This document shows, in pieces, positions 25,895 through 33,049 of a stretch of 33,049 nucleotides of DNA (the first letter of the stretch is position 1; each line of letters starts with the position of its first letter). A program made the position numbers and the translations under genes. The notes beneath the pieces are model-generated. The model did not search any database. It saw only the letters and a list, made by a program, of their open reading frames with translations, and was not told the DNA's origin. Source of the DNA: CAWFZT01 sp963820415 (GTDB lineage Bacteria; Chloroflexota; Anaerolineae; Anaerolineales; Anaerolineaceae); the NCBI GenBank assembly GCA_963820415.1, contig CAWFZT010000014.1:1-33049 (forward strand). Reading direction: 5' to 3'.

Positions 25895-27764
25895 CATTCT
25901 GTGTAACGTGGACGATTGCAGGCGTGCCGCTCTTCTTAGGAAATGGAGGCGGGAAGATCAATTCGAACTCCTCGCGGTTGATCGTTTCCACTTCCAGCAG
26001 GCGCCCGGCGACTTCGTCTAGCTTGTCTCGGTATTGAACCAGCAGTCTCTTGGATTTCTCAAAAGAATCATTGACTAACTTGCGGACTTCCCGATCAATC
26101 ACCTCTGCTACAGCCTCCGAATAGTCACGCTGTTCGGAAATTTCGCGACCGAGGAAGATCAGCTCTTCTTTCTGGCCGTAGACCATCGGGCCAAGTTCAT
26201 CGCTCATTCCCAATCGAGTGACCATTGAACGCGCCAGTTGTGTCACTCGCTCAATGTCGTTGGCAGCTCCGGACGTAATATCGTCAAACACAAGCTGTTC
26301 GGCTGCACGGCCGCCCAAGGCGCCAATCATCTCGGCGAGTAGTTTCTTGCGCGGCATCAGCGTGCGGTCTTCGCTGGGCAGCGAAATCGTATAACCGGCT
26401 GCCATGCCACGGGCGATGATGGAGACTTTCTGAACGGGATCAGCTTCGGGCATGGCGTTCATTACTACTGCATGTCCGGCTTCATGATAAGCGACGATCC
26501 GTTTTTCTTCTTCACTGATCAGGCGGCTCTTACGCTCGGGGCCAGCAATAACGCGCTCGATAGCTTCTTCGAATTCCGATTGAGTAATCGTGCGCTTGTT
26601 GCGCCGGGCAGCCAGGATGGCAGCTTCATTGACCAGGTTTTCCAGGTCAGCGCCGACAAATCCGGGAGTAGCTCGGGCAAGGATGCTCAAATCCACCCCG
26701 GTATCGAGTGGTTTGCCTTTAGCGTGGACTTTCAGGATTGCCTCGCGCCCACGCACATCCGGGCGATCCAAGACGACGCGGCGGTCGAACCTGCCAGGGC
26801 GGAGCAGCGCCGGGTCAAGAATATCAGGCCGGTTGGTAGCAGCCATGATAATAATATTGGTGTCAGTGTCAAAACCATCCATCTCAACCAGCATCTGGTT
26901 AAGCGTCTGCTCACGTTCGTCGTGGCTGCCGCCCAGGCCGGCGCCGCGCTGCCGGCCGACGGCATCAATTTCATCCACGAAAACAATACAGGGAGAGTGA
27001 CGTTTAGCCTGGTCAAACAGATCGCGAACACGGCTGGCGCCTACACCCACAAACATTTCGACGAATTCGGAACCGGAAATGGAGAAGAAAGGGACACCGG
27101 CTTCTCCAGATACTGCTTTTGCCAGTAAAGTTTTACCGGTTCCAGGCGGGCCAACCAGCAGTACGCCCTTGGGAATGCGCGCTCCCAGAGCGATAAACTT
27201 CTGCGGCTCGCGCAAGAATTCAACAACCTCCTTCAACTCTTCTTTTGCTTCCTCTACGCCAGCCACATCGTTGAAGGTGACGGAAGGTTGGTCGCCGGTA
27301 AACATGCGGGCGCGAGATTTGCCAAAGGACATGGCTGCATTATTGCTGCCCTGCGCCTGGCGGAAGATAAAGAAGAAGGCTCCTCCCAGGACGAGGAACG
27401 GCAATACATAACCCAGAAAAGTGAGGATACCCATCCACGGGCTGGGCGGTTTTACCTCGATTTCCACTTTATCGGGGGTGAGCTTCTCCGGCGTTACTCC
27501 CAGAGCAATTAATTGGGAAACCAGTGTAGTGTCAGTCTCCTTAGTGGAAGATTTCTGTGAACCGTCTGCGTAGGTCAACTTCACATTGTTGTTATCATCA
27601 ATTGTGATTTTCTTAATGGTGTTATTTTCAACGCCCGCAGCCACTTCATTTATAGTAAGAACATCCTGGCTATTGCCTGAAGAACTGAAGTTATATACCA
27701 CCATGGCAATGATGGCGATAAACAGCAGCAAGTAAATAACATACGATTGGCTTCGTGAATTCAC
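25887..27764 (-). CDS. ftsH: ATP-dependent zinc metalloprotease FtsH
   Basis: A membrane-bound AAA+ protease for quality control of membrane and regulatory proteins. 625 aa, full length. Two membrane helices (about 8-25 and 112-134) flank a periplasmic segment. AAA part: Walker A GPPGTGKT, Walker B IVFVDEID, pore loop FVEMFVGVGASRVRD, and second region of homology TNRPDILDPALLRPGRFDR. The zinc site HEAGH is followed by the third ligand region ITSGAANDIE. The start is a GTG at 27764 after a GGAGG site. It has a near-consensus promoter at 27818-27846 and appears to be transcribed alone. Confidence 0.97.
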   Translation of the reverse strand: MNSRSQSYVIYLLLFIAIIAMVVYNFSSSGNSQDVLTINEVAAGVENNTIKKITIDDNNNVKLTYADGSQKSSTKETDTTLVSQLIALGVTPEKLTPDKVEIEVKPPSPWMGILTFLGYVLPFLVLGGAFFFIFRQAQGSNNAAMSFGKSRARMFTGDQPSVTFNDVAGVEEAKEELKEVVEFLREPQKFIALGARIPKGVLLVGPPGTGKTLLAKAVSGEAGVPFFSISGSEFVEMFVGVGASRVRDLFDQAKRHSPCIVFVDEIDAVGRQRGAGLGGSHDEREQTLNQMLVEMDGFDTDTNIIIMAATNRPDILDPALLRPGRFDRRVVLDRPDVRGREAILKVHAKGKPLDTGVDLSILARATPGFVGADLENLVNEAAILAARRNKRTITQSEFEEAIERVIAGPERKSRLISEEEKRIVAYHEAGHAVVMNAMPEADPVQKVSIIARGMAAGYTISLPSEDRTLMPRKKLLAEMIGALGGRAAEQLVFDDITSGAANDIERVTQLARSMVTRLGMSDELGPMVYGQKEELIFLGREISEQRDYSEAVAEVIDREVRKLVNDSFEKSKRLLVQYRDKLDEVAGRLLEVETINREEFELIFPPPFPKKSGTPAIVHVTQNVN

Positions 27765-27817
27765 TGATACCTCCGAAAAACCTGTTCAACCCAACCACAA
27801 AACTGAGCGTAATTAAG

Positions 27818-27846
27818 ATTATACCAATCTCTCATCCCACGAACAA
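27818..27846 (-). promoter_or_regulatory. ftsH: Sigma-70 promoter of ftsH
   Basis: On the minus strand, -35 TTGTTC (27846-27841), 17-base spacer, -10 TATAAT (27823-27818). The leader would be about 45-50 bases. The rest of the gap to 27917 is very A/T-rich and holds nothing else I can name. Confidence 0.7.
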
Positions 27847-27917
27847 CTTTTTGGATAAATTTTTTGTAGATTTTAAGAAAACTCTTATATTAATTATCAA
27901 TTACTTCATAAAGTTCT

Positions 27918-29120
27918 TTAGGGATAGTGAAGGGCGCCAAAACTCTGGCGAATATGCAACTGGTCGTGGGTAGCGATGATGGCGACCAGCTCTTTTACAT
28001 TAGTAGGTCCAAAAATGGCATGGCGGGCAGGTCGCTGCCAGCCTACTTCTGATAAACCGGAGACCATTTCCAGCAGCTTCGTTCGGACCGTTAAAAATTC
28101 CCGTCTGACAGAAAGGCCATTTTCGTGGATATACTGCCTTTCATTGGCCCAGGCATCAGTATCGACGCCTGGTAAGAAGGGATTATCCCACTGGCAGACT
28201 TTCTCCAGACGAGGTAAATTCACCTCTCGGTCAACATCGCGCAAGTGCGCCACGATTTCAGCCAGGCACCATTCGTTCGCGGCTGGTTTCTGCTTCCAGG
28301 ACTGTTCATCCAGGTTCGAGCTGAGTGTTTCCAAGGCGGCAGGAGTGGATTTTAAAATAGATAGCAGCGCCGGAGCAGAAAGGGGAACCTGCTCGGCTTT
28401 TCTCTCACCGGTTTCTTTTATCCAAGGTAAGATGTGCTCAAAAGGACCCTGGCTGGAATAGGGGTGTATCACTTCAGGCAATGAGACAGGCTTGTCGGTG
28501 AGAAAAAATCCTGGGATGCCAATTTGGGATGCCGGAAGAATATCGTCTTCCAGGCTGTTGCCGATCATCAGCGCGGGCCGGTCTGGCCAGCCAAGTTGGG
28601 CTAGAATTTCGGCGTAATAGGCCGGGTTAGGTTTGGCAAAATGGAAGGTCTCGTAGCTGGTGACCAGTTGATATGGATATTTTTCCGCAGGTATGCCGGC
28701 CCAATCCAGTCGGTGCAAGATCGCTCTGCGCGGGAATACCGGATTAGTCGCAATAACCACGGGGTAGTCATTTTGGAAGGCAAAGTCGATGATCTGGATA
28801 GCTTCTGGTCTGATCTGAGTGAGAGTTTTCAATCCAGGATAAATTTCTGCATAGAAGTAGCGGATTTCTTCAGCCAGCTCTTCTTTGGGAATACCCATAG
28901 CTGGATAAAAAGCCTGGTTAAAAGATTCCTCCAGAACCTGGGCGGGCATTTCCTTCTTGATCATTTTATCGGTCCCAGACAGGAGCAAGGGGATCATCTT
29001 TTCAGGTGCTATCCTGGAAGAAAGGTGTTTTCCCAGGGCCTTCAGGTACGCCCCCAGAAAAAAATTCATATCGTTATAAAGAAGGGTATTGTCCAGGTCG
29101 AAGAGGAGCAGAGGCTTCAT
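27918..29120 (-). CDS. HAD-family hydrolase fused to a DinB-like domain
   Basis: 400 aa in one frame. Residues 1-235 are a HAD phosphatase: nucleophile loop LFDLDNTLL (Asp8, Asp10), VIATNP (motif II), Lys in HFAKPNPAYY (III), and IGNSLEDDI (IV). The rest, from about 250, is a DinB/YfiT-like four-helix bundle with likely metal histidines in NEWCLAEIVAHLRDVD and ATHDQLHIRQ. HAD enzymes of this shape remove phosphate from small metabolites; DinB proteins are often thiol-dependent transferases. The combined role is unknown. The ATG at 29120 overlaps the TGA of the Cys-rich gene (ATGA), so translation is coupled. Confidence 0.82.
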   Translation of the reverse strand: MKPLLLFDLDNTLLYNDMNFFLGAYLKALGKHLSSRIAPEKMIPLLLSGTDKMIKKEMPAQVLEESFNQAFYPAMGIPKEELAEEIRYFYAEIYPGLKTLTQIRPEAIQIIDFAFQNDYPVVIATNPVFPRRAILHRLDWAGIPAEKYPYQLVTSYETFHFAKPNPAYYAEILAQLGWPDRPALMIGNSLEDDILPASQIGIPGFFLTDKPVSLPEVIHPYSSQGPFEHILPWIKETGERKAEQVPLSAPALLSILKSTPAALETLSSNLDEQSWKQKPAANEWCLAEIVAHLRDVDREVNLPRLEKVCQWDNPFLPGVDTDAWANERQYIHENGLSVRREFLTVRTKLLEMVSGLSEVGWQRPARHAIFGPTNVKELVAIIATHDQLHIRQSFGALHYP

Positions 29121-29452
29121 ATTTTTTTCTCATTAAAGACCGGCGGAAGCGGATGGCATTCACCGCAGCCAATTTCTGGTTCGGAAACCGGCTGGTTTAC
29201 TTTGGTGCAAAAAGCACTGATCTTTACCCTGCGCCTGAAATTTAATAATTGGCTGTGAACCTCAGCCTTCAACACCATGTTGGGGCAAGCATTAGCCAGC
29301 AAAATATGTGGAACAGGACAGGTTTTACACAGATCGGGCGTCCAGTTTTGCAGCGCACCTGCTTCTCCGATCAGGCGGCATTCTTCTTTTTTACGGCCGC
29401 GAAAATAATTGCCATAAAAGTACTTACATTCAATCCCGGCTGGTGTTTTCAC
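29117..29452 (-). CDS. Small cysteine-rich protein, unknown function
   Basis: A 111-aa protein I do not recognise. It has eight cysteines: Cys9, Cys25, Cys42, Cys45, Cys56, Cys82, Cys96 and Cys99, including the pairs CKTCP and CGECH. No signal peptide or membrane helix is visible, so it is probably cytoplasmic and binds zinc or an iron-sulphur cluster; that is inference. It starts with a GTG at 29452. Its end overlaps the HAD-DinB gene by four bases, and it lies 83 bases behind efp, so it may be read from the efp promoter. Confidence 0.6.
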   Translation of the reverse strand: MKTPAGIECKYFYGNYFRGRKKEECRLIGEAGALQNWTPDLCKTCPVPHILLANACPNMVLKAEVHSQLLNFRRRVKISAFCTKVNQPVSEPEIGCGECHPLPPVFNEKKI

Positions 29453-29481
29453 TTAACAATGTTCGCTATCTAATACAAGAA

Positions 29482-29500
29482 CTTCCCTTAACCAGGGAAG
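29482..29500 (-). terminator. Weak candidate terminator after efp
   Basis: CTTCCCT and AGGGAAG form a 7-base stem with a 5-base loop in the gap between efp and the Cys-rich gene. Only a short T-rich run follows on the minus strand, so it may be an attenuator or leaky. Confidence 0.4.
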
Positions 29501-29535
29501 GTTTTACTCTGTCAGTCGCTCAAAAAAACCTGGGG

Positions 29536-30099
29536 TTATCCCGTGACCCGGGTTACATAGGCACCGGTGCGAGTATCAACGCGGATGAAGTCTCCTGAAT
29601 TGACAAAGTAAGGCACATCTACCACAGCGCCGGTCTCCACGGTGACTTTTTTAGTGACCCCAGTGGCAGTATCGCCGCGCACTGCGGCTTCAGCTTGGGT
29701 GACTTTCAGATCGACTGAAGTTGGAAGCTCGATATCGATGGCCTCATCTTGATAAAAAGTGAGCTTGACTTCCATTCCTTCTTTAAGATACCCTGCTGCG
29801 TCTCCAATGACCTTTCCTGAAATTGCCGGCTGGTCGAAGGTTTCCAGATCCATAAAATGGAAATTGTCGCCATCCGAATATAGGTATTGGACATTATGGA
29901 AATCCAGCCGGACATCCTGTACACGATCTCCGGATTGGAATGTTTTTTCGAGCGTTGTCCCGGTTGTGATGTCACGGGCTTTGATGCGGATGGTCGCATT
30001 ACCGCGACCGGGTTTATTATGGCTGTATTCCAGTACCTTGTAAAGCTTTCCGTCAAATTCGAAGGTAACGCCTTTGCGAAGATCATTAACATCGATCAT
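29536..30099 (-). CDS. efp: Elongation factor P
   Basis: Binds stalled ribosomes and helps form peptide bonds at consecutive prolines. 187 aa, full length, with the KOW-like N-domain and two OB domains. The tip loop of domain I reads HNKPGRGNA: the residue that is modified in other bacteria is Arg32 here, not Lys. The C-terminal signature VDVPYFVNSGDFIRVDTRTGAYVTR is split by me only for length and fits the family. The ATG at 30099 follows an AGAGGT site, and a consensus-like promoter is present at 30141-30169. Likely co-transcribed with the Cys-rich and HAD-DinB genes. Confidence 0.96.
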   Translation of the reverse strand: MIDVNDLRKGVTFEFDGKLYKVLEYSHNKPGRGNATIRIKARDITTGTTLEKTFQSGDRVQDVRLDFHNVQYLYSDGDNFHFMDLETFDQPAISGKVIGDAAGYLKEGMEVKLTFYQDEAIDIELPTSVDLKVTQAEAAVRGDTATGVTKKVTVETGAVVDVPYFVNSGDFIRVDTRTGAYVTRVTG

Positions 30100-30140
30100 T
30101 ATTACAAACCTCTACTATAGAATGAAAAAATAGCAGAATT

Positions 30141-30169
30141 ATTATAGCCCAGTGATGCGCAGGTGACAA
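30141..30169 (-). promoter_or_regulatory. efp: Sigma-70 promoter of efp
   Basis: On the minus strand, -35 TTGTCA (30169-30164), 17-base spacer, -10 TATAAT (30146-30141). One of the best promoters in the window; the leader is about 35 bases. Confidence 0.75.
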
Positions 30170-30290
30170 GATGTCGCATAAGATTTTATTTTGAGGCACT
30201 ACGGACGAGATTGAGTTAAAATAAAGGGTCTTTATCGGCGTTATTGTAGTGCGGATAAGGGACTTTTTAAAAAGCACTTCAGAGGAATGA

Positions 30291-31220
30291 ATGGCGTCAT
30301 CCGAAACTGTCGAGGAAGTGAAATTTGCTACAAGAAACAAAACTGGTTTCCTACACCTTTTGGTAGTGTATATCGTCTGGGGGAGCACTTACCTGGCCAT
30401 CCGCGTAGCAGTCAGGGATGGATCGGGTTTTACTCCCTTTGTGATGGGCGCCATGCGTGTTTTGGCGGCAGGAATAATTTTGATGGTGATCGGTTTTCTC
30501 ACACGGCAACGGTTGAAGCTCACTCGGGTTGAATTCTTTACCTTGCTTGGTTCCGGCCTTTTGCTGTGGACCGGGGGAAACGGCCTGGTCATGTTGGGTG
30601 AACGTAATGCCAATTCCGCAGTCGCGGCTTTGATTGTCGCCTGTGCGCCAATCTGGGTGGCGATCCTTGAGGCCATCCTCGATCGTAAGATCCCCTCTGG
30701 ATTGTTGATTGGTTCCTTGTTGGTGGGAACAGCGGGTATAGTGGTTTTGAGCATGCCTTTGATCCTGACCGGATTGAAAGCCGAGTTGCTGTCAGTCCTA
30801 TTCCTGGCGTTAGCGTCCTTGAGTTGGGCAACCGGCAGCGTTTTGCAAAGCCGCAAGCAGGTAGACCTTGCACCGGCGGTCTCTTCGGGTTACCAATCTT
30901 TATTTGGCGGGCTGGGTTTCGTTCTTGTTGCCGTGCTCTTCCATGAGCCATTGCCTCATCCCATTCCACAAGCCTGGATGGCCTGGGGCTATCTGGTCAT
31001 TTTTGGTTCTACTATCGCTTTCACCTCTTACGTGCAAGCTTTACGGTTGCTGCCGACCAAAATCGTGGTCACCTACTCTTATGTCAATCCCATTATTGCG
31101 GTAATATTGGGATGGATCATCTTAAGTGAACAGGTAACTGCCTGGACGATTGGGGGCGCGGGTTTGGTTTTGTTAGGTGTGGCGGGAGTTTTCCGGGCGC
31201 ACGGGCCTGTCAGACATTGA
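30291..31220 (+). CDS. EamA/DMT-superfamily transporter (YedA-like)
   Basis: 309 aa, ten predicted membrane helices in two EamA halves. The opening VVYIVWGSTYLAIRVAV and the later GSTIAFTSYVQALRLLP, TYSYVNPIIAVILGW motifs are those of the YedA/RhaT-type branch, which exports amino acids or other small metabolites. The substrate is unknown. It is only distantly similar to the other EamA protein at 18647-19594. The ATG at 30291 follows AGAGGAA. Divergent from efp; deoC starts 16 bases after it and should be on the same transcript. Confidence 0.88.
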   Translation: MASSETVEEVKFATRNKTGFLHLLVVYIVWGSTYLAIRVAVRDGSGFTPFVMGAMRVLAAGIILMVIGFLTRQRLKLTRVEFFTLLGSGLLLWTGGNGLVMLGERNANSAVAALIVACAPIWVAILEAILDRKIPSGLLIGSLLVGTAGIVVLSMPLILTGLKAELLSVLFLALASLSWATGSVLQSRKQVDLAPAVSSGYQSLFGGLGFVLVAVLFHEPLPHPIPQAWMAWGYLVIFGSTIAFTSYVQALRLLPTKIVVTYSYVNPIIAVILGWIILSEQVTAWTIGGAGLVLLGVAGVFRAHGPVRH

Positions 31221-31236
31221 AAGGGTAGGTTCAGTC

Positions 31237-31944
31237 ATGGATGTGTCGAGACTTACTGAAAAGCTACTGGCAGATACGATCGATTACGCCTATTTTAAGC
31301 CAAATGGGACGCGCAGAGACATCGAGCAGCATTGTTTAGAAGCCATCCGTTACAAATTTGCCATGGTGGCAATCAATCCGGCTGAAATTGAAACCTGCGT
31401 GGAATTACTGCGAGGCAGCCAGGTGCGGGTCGGGGCTGCTATTGGTTTTCCATTGGGCCAGACTACGCTGGCGGTCAAACTGTATGAAATCCAGGATGCG
31501 ATCCAGCGCGGGGCACTAGAGATGGACATGGTCATCAACGTCCGTGCGGTTATCGCTGGGAATCTGGACCTGGTGCATAATGAAATTGCTGGTGCGGTGA
31601 AGCTTTGCCAGCCTTTGGGAGTGACCACCAAAATTATCCTAGAAACTTATTACCTGACAGATGATGAAAAAAGGACGGTCTGCCGGATTGCCCTGGAAGA
31701 AAATGCCGACTTCGTGAAAACAACTACAGGTTCCGGCCCTGGCGGAGCCACAGTCGAGGACGTCAAGCTGATGCGCCAGGAAGTCGGTCGCAGAATGGGG
31801 GTGAAAGCAGCCGGCGGTATCCGCAACCTGGATAGCGCCCTGGCTATGCTGGCAGCAGGAGCCAACCGCCTGGGTACATCCAGCGGCGCTAAAATCATGC
31901 AAGAATTTCTTGCTAAAAGGGACGCGGTTCCGGTCGCCGAGTAA
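31237..31944 (+). CDS. deoC: Deoxyribose-phosphate aldolase
   Basis: Splits 2-deoxyribose 5-phosphate into glyceraldehyde 3-phosphate and acetaldehyde in deoxynucleoside breakdown. 235 aa. The Schiff-base Lys is in DFVKTTTGSGPGGAT and the second active-site Lys in GVKAAGGIRN; the barrel strands VGAAIGFPLG and EMDMVINV are typical. The ATG at 31237 matches the family start; the 20 codons open before it overlap the transporter gene. No other nucleoside-catabolism gene is in the window. Confidence 0.94.
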   Translation: MDVSRLTEKLLADTIDYAYFKPNGTRRDIEQHCLEAIRYKFAMVAINPAEIETCVELLRGSQVRVGAAIGFPLGQTTLAVKLYEIQDAIQRGALEMDMVINVRAVIAGNLDLVHNEIAGAVKLCQPLGVTTKIILETYYLTDDEKRTVCRIALEENADFVKTTTGSGPGGATVEDVKLMRQEVGRRMGVKAAGGIRNLDSALAMLAAGANRLGTSSGAKIMQEFLAKRDAVPVAE

Positions 31945-31962
31945 GAAAGAAAATTCCCGGCC

Positions 31963-32697
31963 TTAGTGATTCCCCTGGCTGACCAGTGAACCGATACCGC
32001 TAATAGTTTTGACGATAGTGGGGTTATCGTAATAGTTGACGCTGCCAGCACCGCTGATTGTGACATTCAACGAGCTTTTAGCCCACACGGTTGCGCCGCC
32101 TGCGCCGCTAATGATGATAGTTGCATTCTGGCTTTCCAGGTCAGGCGCATGGTACGTTCCAGCACCGCTGATATTCACGTTCTGGTTGGTCACCTTGCCG
32201 GATAAGTCACAAACACCGACACCGCTTATATTGGAATTAAGAGTTTGAGCAGCAATAGAGCGCAAATTCACAGAGCCTGCTCCACTGGTAGTAACGGACA
32301 AATTATCTGTGGAAAGGTTGGCTGCGTCTACCGAGCCGGCGCCTGAGAGTTGAATACTATTAATGGTCTTGACGCCGAGATGGTAGATGATCGGTTTGGT
32401 GGGGATAACATTATCCTGGAAGTTATCGTTCTTGTAATCGATGTGAAGAGTATCTCCAATGACCTGGGTAGTGATTAATGGCAGGACATTATCCTCAGCG
32501 TCAATGGTCAGGCTTTCTGTATTCCCCTGGGCGATGATCAGTTGGGCGGTCCCGATAAGGGAAACCCGAGTGAAACCGCTGACCTGGCGAGCTTGAGAAA
32601 TCACCTTGCCTGACCCGCTGGTGACTGCGAAGTTGCAGGCGTTGAGCAGAACCAGGGATAAGATCGACATCATTACCAGAAAGAACTGCTTTTTCAT
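31963..32697 (-). CDS. Lipoprotein with DUF2807 (GIN) beta-solenoid
   Basis: 244 aa. A signal peptide with lipobox (VLLNAC, Cys21) marks it as a surface or periplasmic lipoprotein. The body is a putative auto-transporter adhesin head GIN domain. A repeat of the form xSGAGSV recurs about seven times (LSGAGSV, TSGAGSV, ISGVGV, ISGAGTY, ISGAGGA, ISGAGSV, ISGIGSL), each a turn of a predicted right-handed solenoid. The function of this family is unknown, though an envelope role is suspected. The ATG at 32697 has AGGAA 8 bases upstream; 36 codons open before it are not used. It converges with deoC. Confidence 0.88.
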   Translation of the reverse strand: MKKQFFLVMMSILSLVLLNACNFAVTSGSGKVISQARQVSGFTRVSLIGTAQLIIAQGNTESLTIDAEDNVLPLITTQVIGDTLHIDYKNDNFQDNVIPTKPIIYHLGVKTINSIQLSGAGSVDAANLSTDNLSVTTSGAGSVNLRSIAAQTLNSNISGVGVCDLSGKVTNQNVNISGAGTYHAPDLESQNATIIISGAGGATVWAKSSLNVTISGAGSVNYYDNPTIVKTISGIGSLVSQGNH

Positions 32698-32770
32698 TTC
32701 AACTATTCCTCGCGTGTGTGATTGTCTAAAAAATATACGTACAATCACAAAAAAGGTTTCAGGGTTAGTT

Positions 32771-33028
32771 CTATTTTGAACCTTTATTCCACGAGCCGAC
32801 CTCAATCAGGTTTCCTTCTGGATCGGTTATCATAGACGAACGCTGTCTCTATGGTTCATTGCAAGGCGCATAGACTGGTCCAGCTCCGGCCTTTATCAGG
32901 CGATCATATTCCAGGTCTACATCCTCAAAATAAGGTAAATTTAATGCCAGTTCGAAGGTGCCATTAATCCCGGTTTGATAATCAGGGGTTTGGCCAAGTA
33001 AGGTGGGAAGCATGCGTCTTTCATGCAT
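32771..33028 (-). pseudogene. Broken VOC/glyoxalase-family gene (truncated, in-frame stop)
   Basis: The readable protein is the C-terminal half of a vicinal-oxygen-chelate protein: TFELALNLPYFEDVD, AGAGPVYAPCNEP, then after a TAG the end RQRSSMITDPEGNLIEVGSW. Relatives have PWGQR at the break, so a TGG has become TAG (32851-32849) and the next Gly codon now reads Arg. The first beta-alpha-beta module is missing: an in-frame TAA lies just before the ATG at 33028. It is either a decaying gene or the fragment of one continuing past the window in another frame. Each piece is under 60 codons. Confidence 0.65.
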
Positions 33029-33049
33029 TTATTTCCCTGCATTTATTGA

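Noticed and set aside
26472..27128. A 218-codon open frame on the plus strand inside ftsH
   Set aside because: It is the antisense of highly conserved AAA+ sequence and shows no ribosome site or known motif.
28641..29258. A 205-codon plus-strand open frame opposite the HAD-DinB gene
   Set aside because: HAD motifs on the minus strand are complete; the plus-strand product has no recognisable feature.

Overview
The window looks like chromosomal DNA of a member of the Chloroflexota, most likely class Anaerolineae. This is inferred from gene content rather than a marker gene. The hints are a membrane-anchored baseplate-J-like protein placed directly before ruvX and mltG, a polyphosphate glucokinase, lipoproteins with Thr/Pro-rich linkers, and several uncommon domain fusions. 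I see no rRNA, tRNA, CRISPR array or transposase gene. No gene-free stretch exceeds 300 bases.

Region 1 (149-9121, all minus strand) reads as a DNA-processing operon. Its order is: a lipoprotein (frameshifted), a DnaQ-type DEDDh exonuclease, an AddB-like degenerate SF1 helicase, a UvrD-type helicase (two single-base frameshifts), an AddB-type iron-sulphur PD-(D/E)XK nuclease, and RecJ. Together the three middle genes look like an AddAB/RecBCD-type machine divided over three polypeptides. Region 2 (9211-11850) has a 23S rRNA pseudouridine synthase and, convergent to it, a single protein joining a GHMP sugar kinase to a GalU-like nucleotidyltransferase. Region 3 (12080-15933, plus strand) is a tight operon: baseplate-J-like membrane protein, ruvX, mltG, polyphosphate glucokinase. 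Region 4 (15953-19594) holds a fumarase/aspartase-family lyase, a ferredoxin and a Mn-type superoxide dismutase on the minus strand, then a divergent EamA transporter. Region 5 (19626-24370, minus) carries cinA, an amidohydrolase-CYTH fusion and malQ. Region 6 (24601-27764) has yraN and miaA facing ftsH. Region 7 (27918-30099, minus) has efp, a small Cys-rich protein and a HAD-DinB fusion. Region 8 (30291-33049) has a second EamA transporter, deoC, a DUF2807 lipoprotein and a broken VOC-family gene at the window edge.

The most notable non-coding feature is a family of palindromic repeats of about 60-85 bp. Three copies share a core (CAAAATCTGGGG-type centre, then C/TACGG, AAATCCCA and GAACC). 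Each lies in an intergenic gap between divergent genes, in the same orientation: 9211-9294, 11966-12024 and 24516-24573. One copy contains a perfect 38-bp palindrome, and two are flanked by short direct repeats. Three sigma-70-type promoters with exact 17-bp spacers can be read in front of efp, ftsH and the kinase-nucleotidyltransferase gene.

Two minus-strand genes carry three frameshifts in all, each explained by one extra A on the plus strand. A fourth candidate lies at the start of the AddB-like gene. The pattern could be recent decay or sequence error, and I cannot tell which from the sequence alone.
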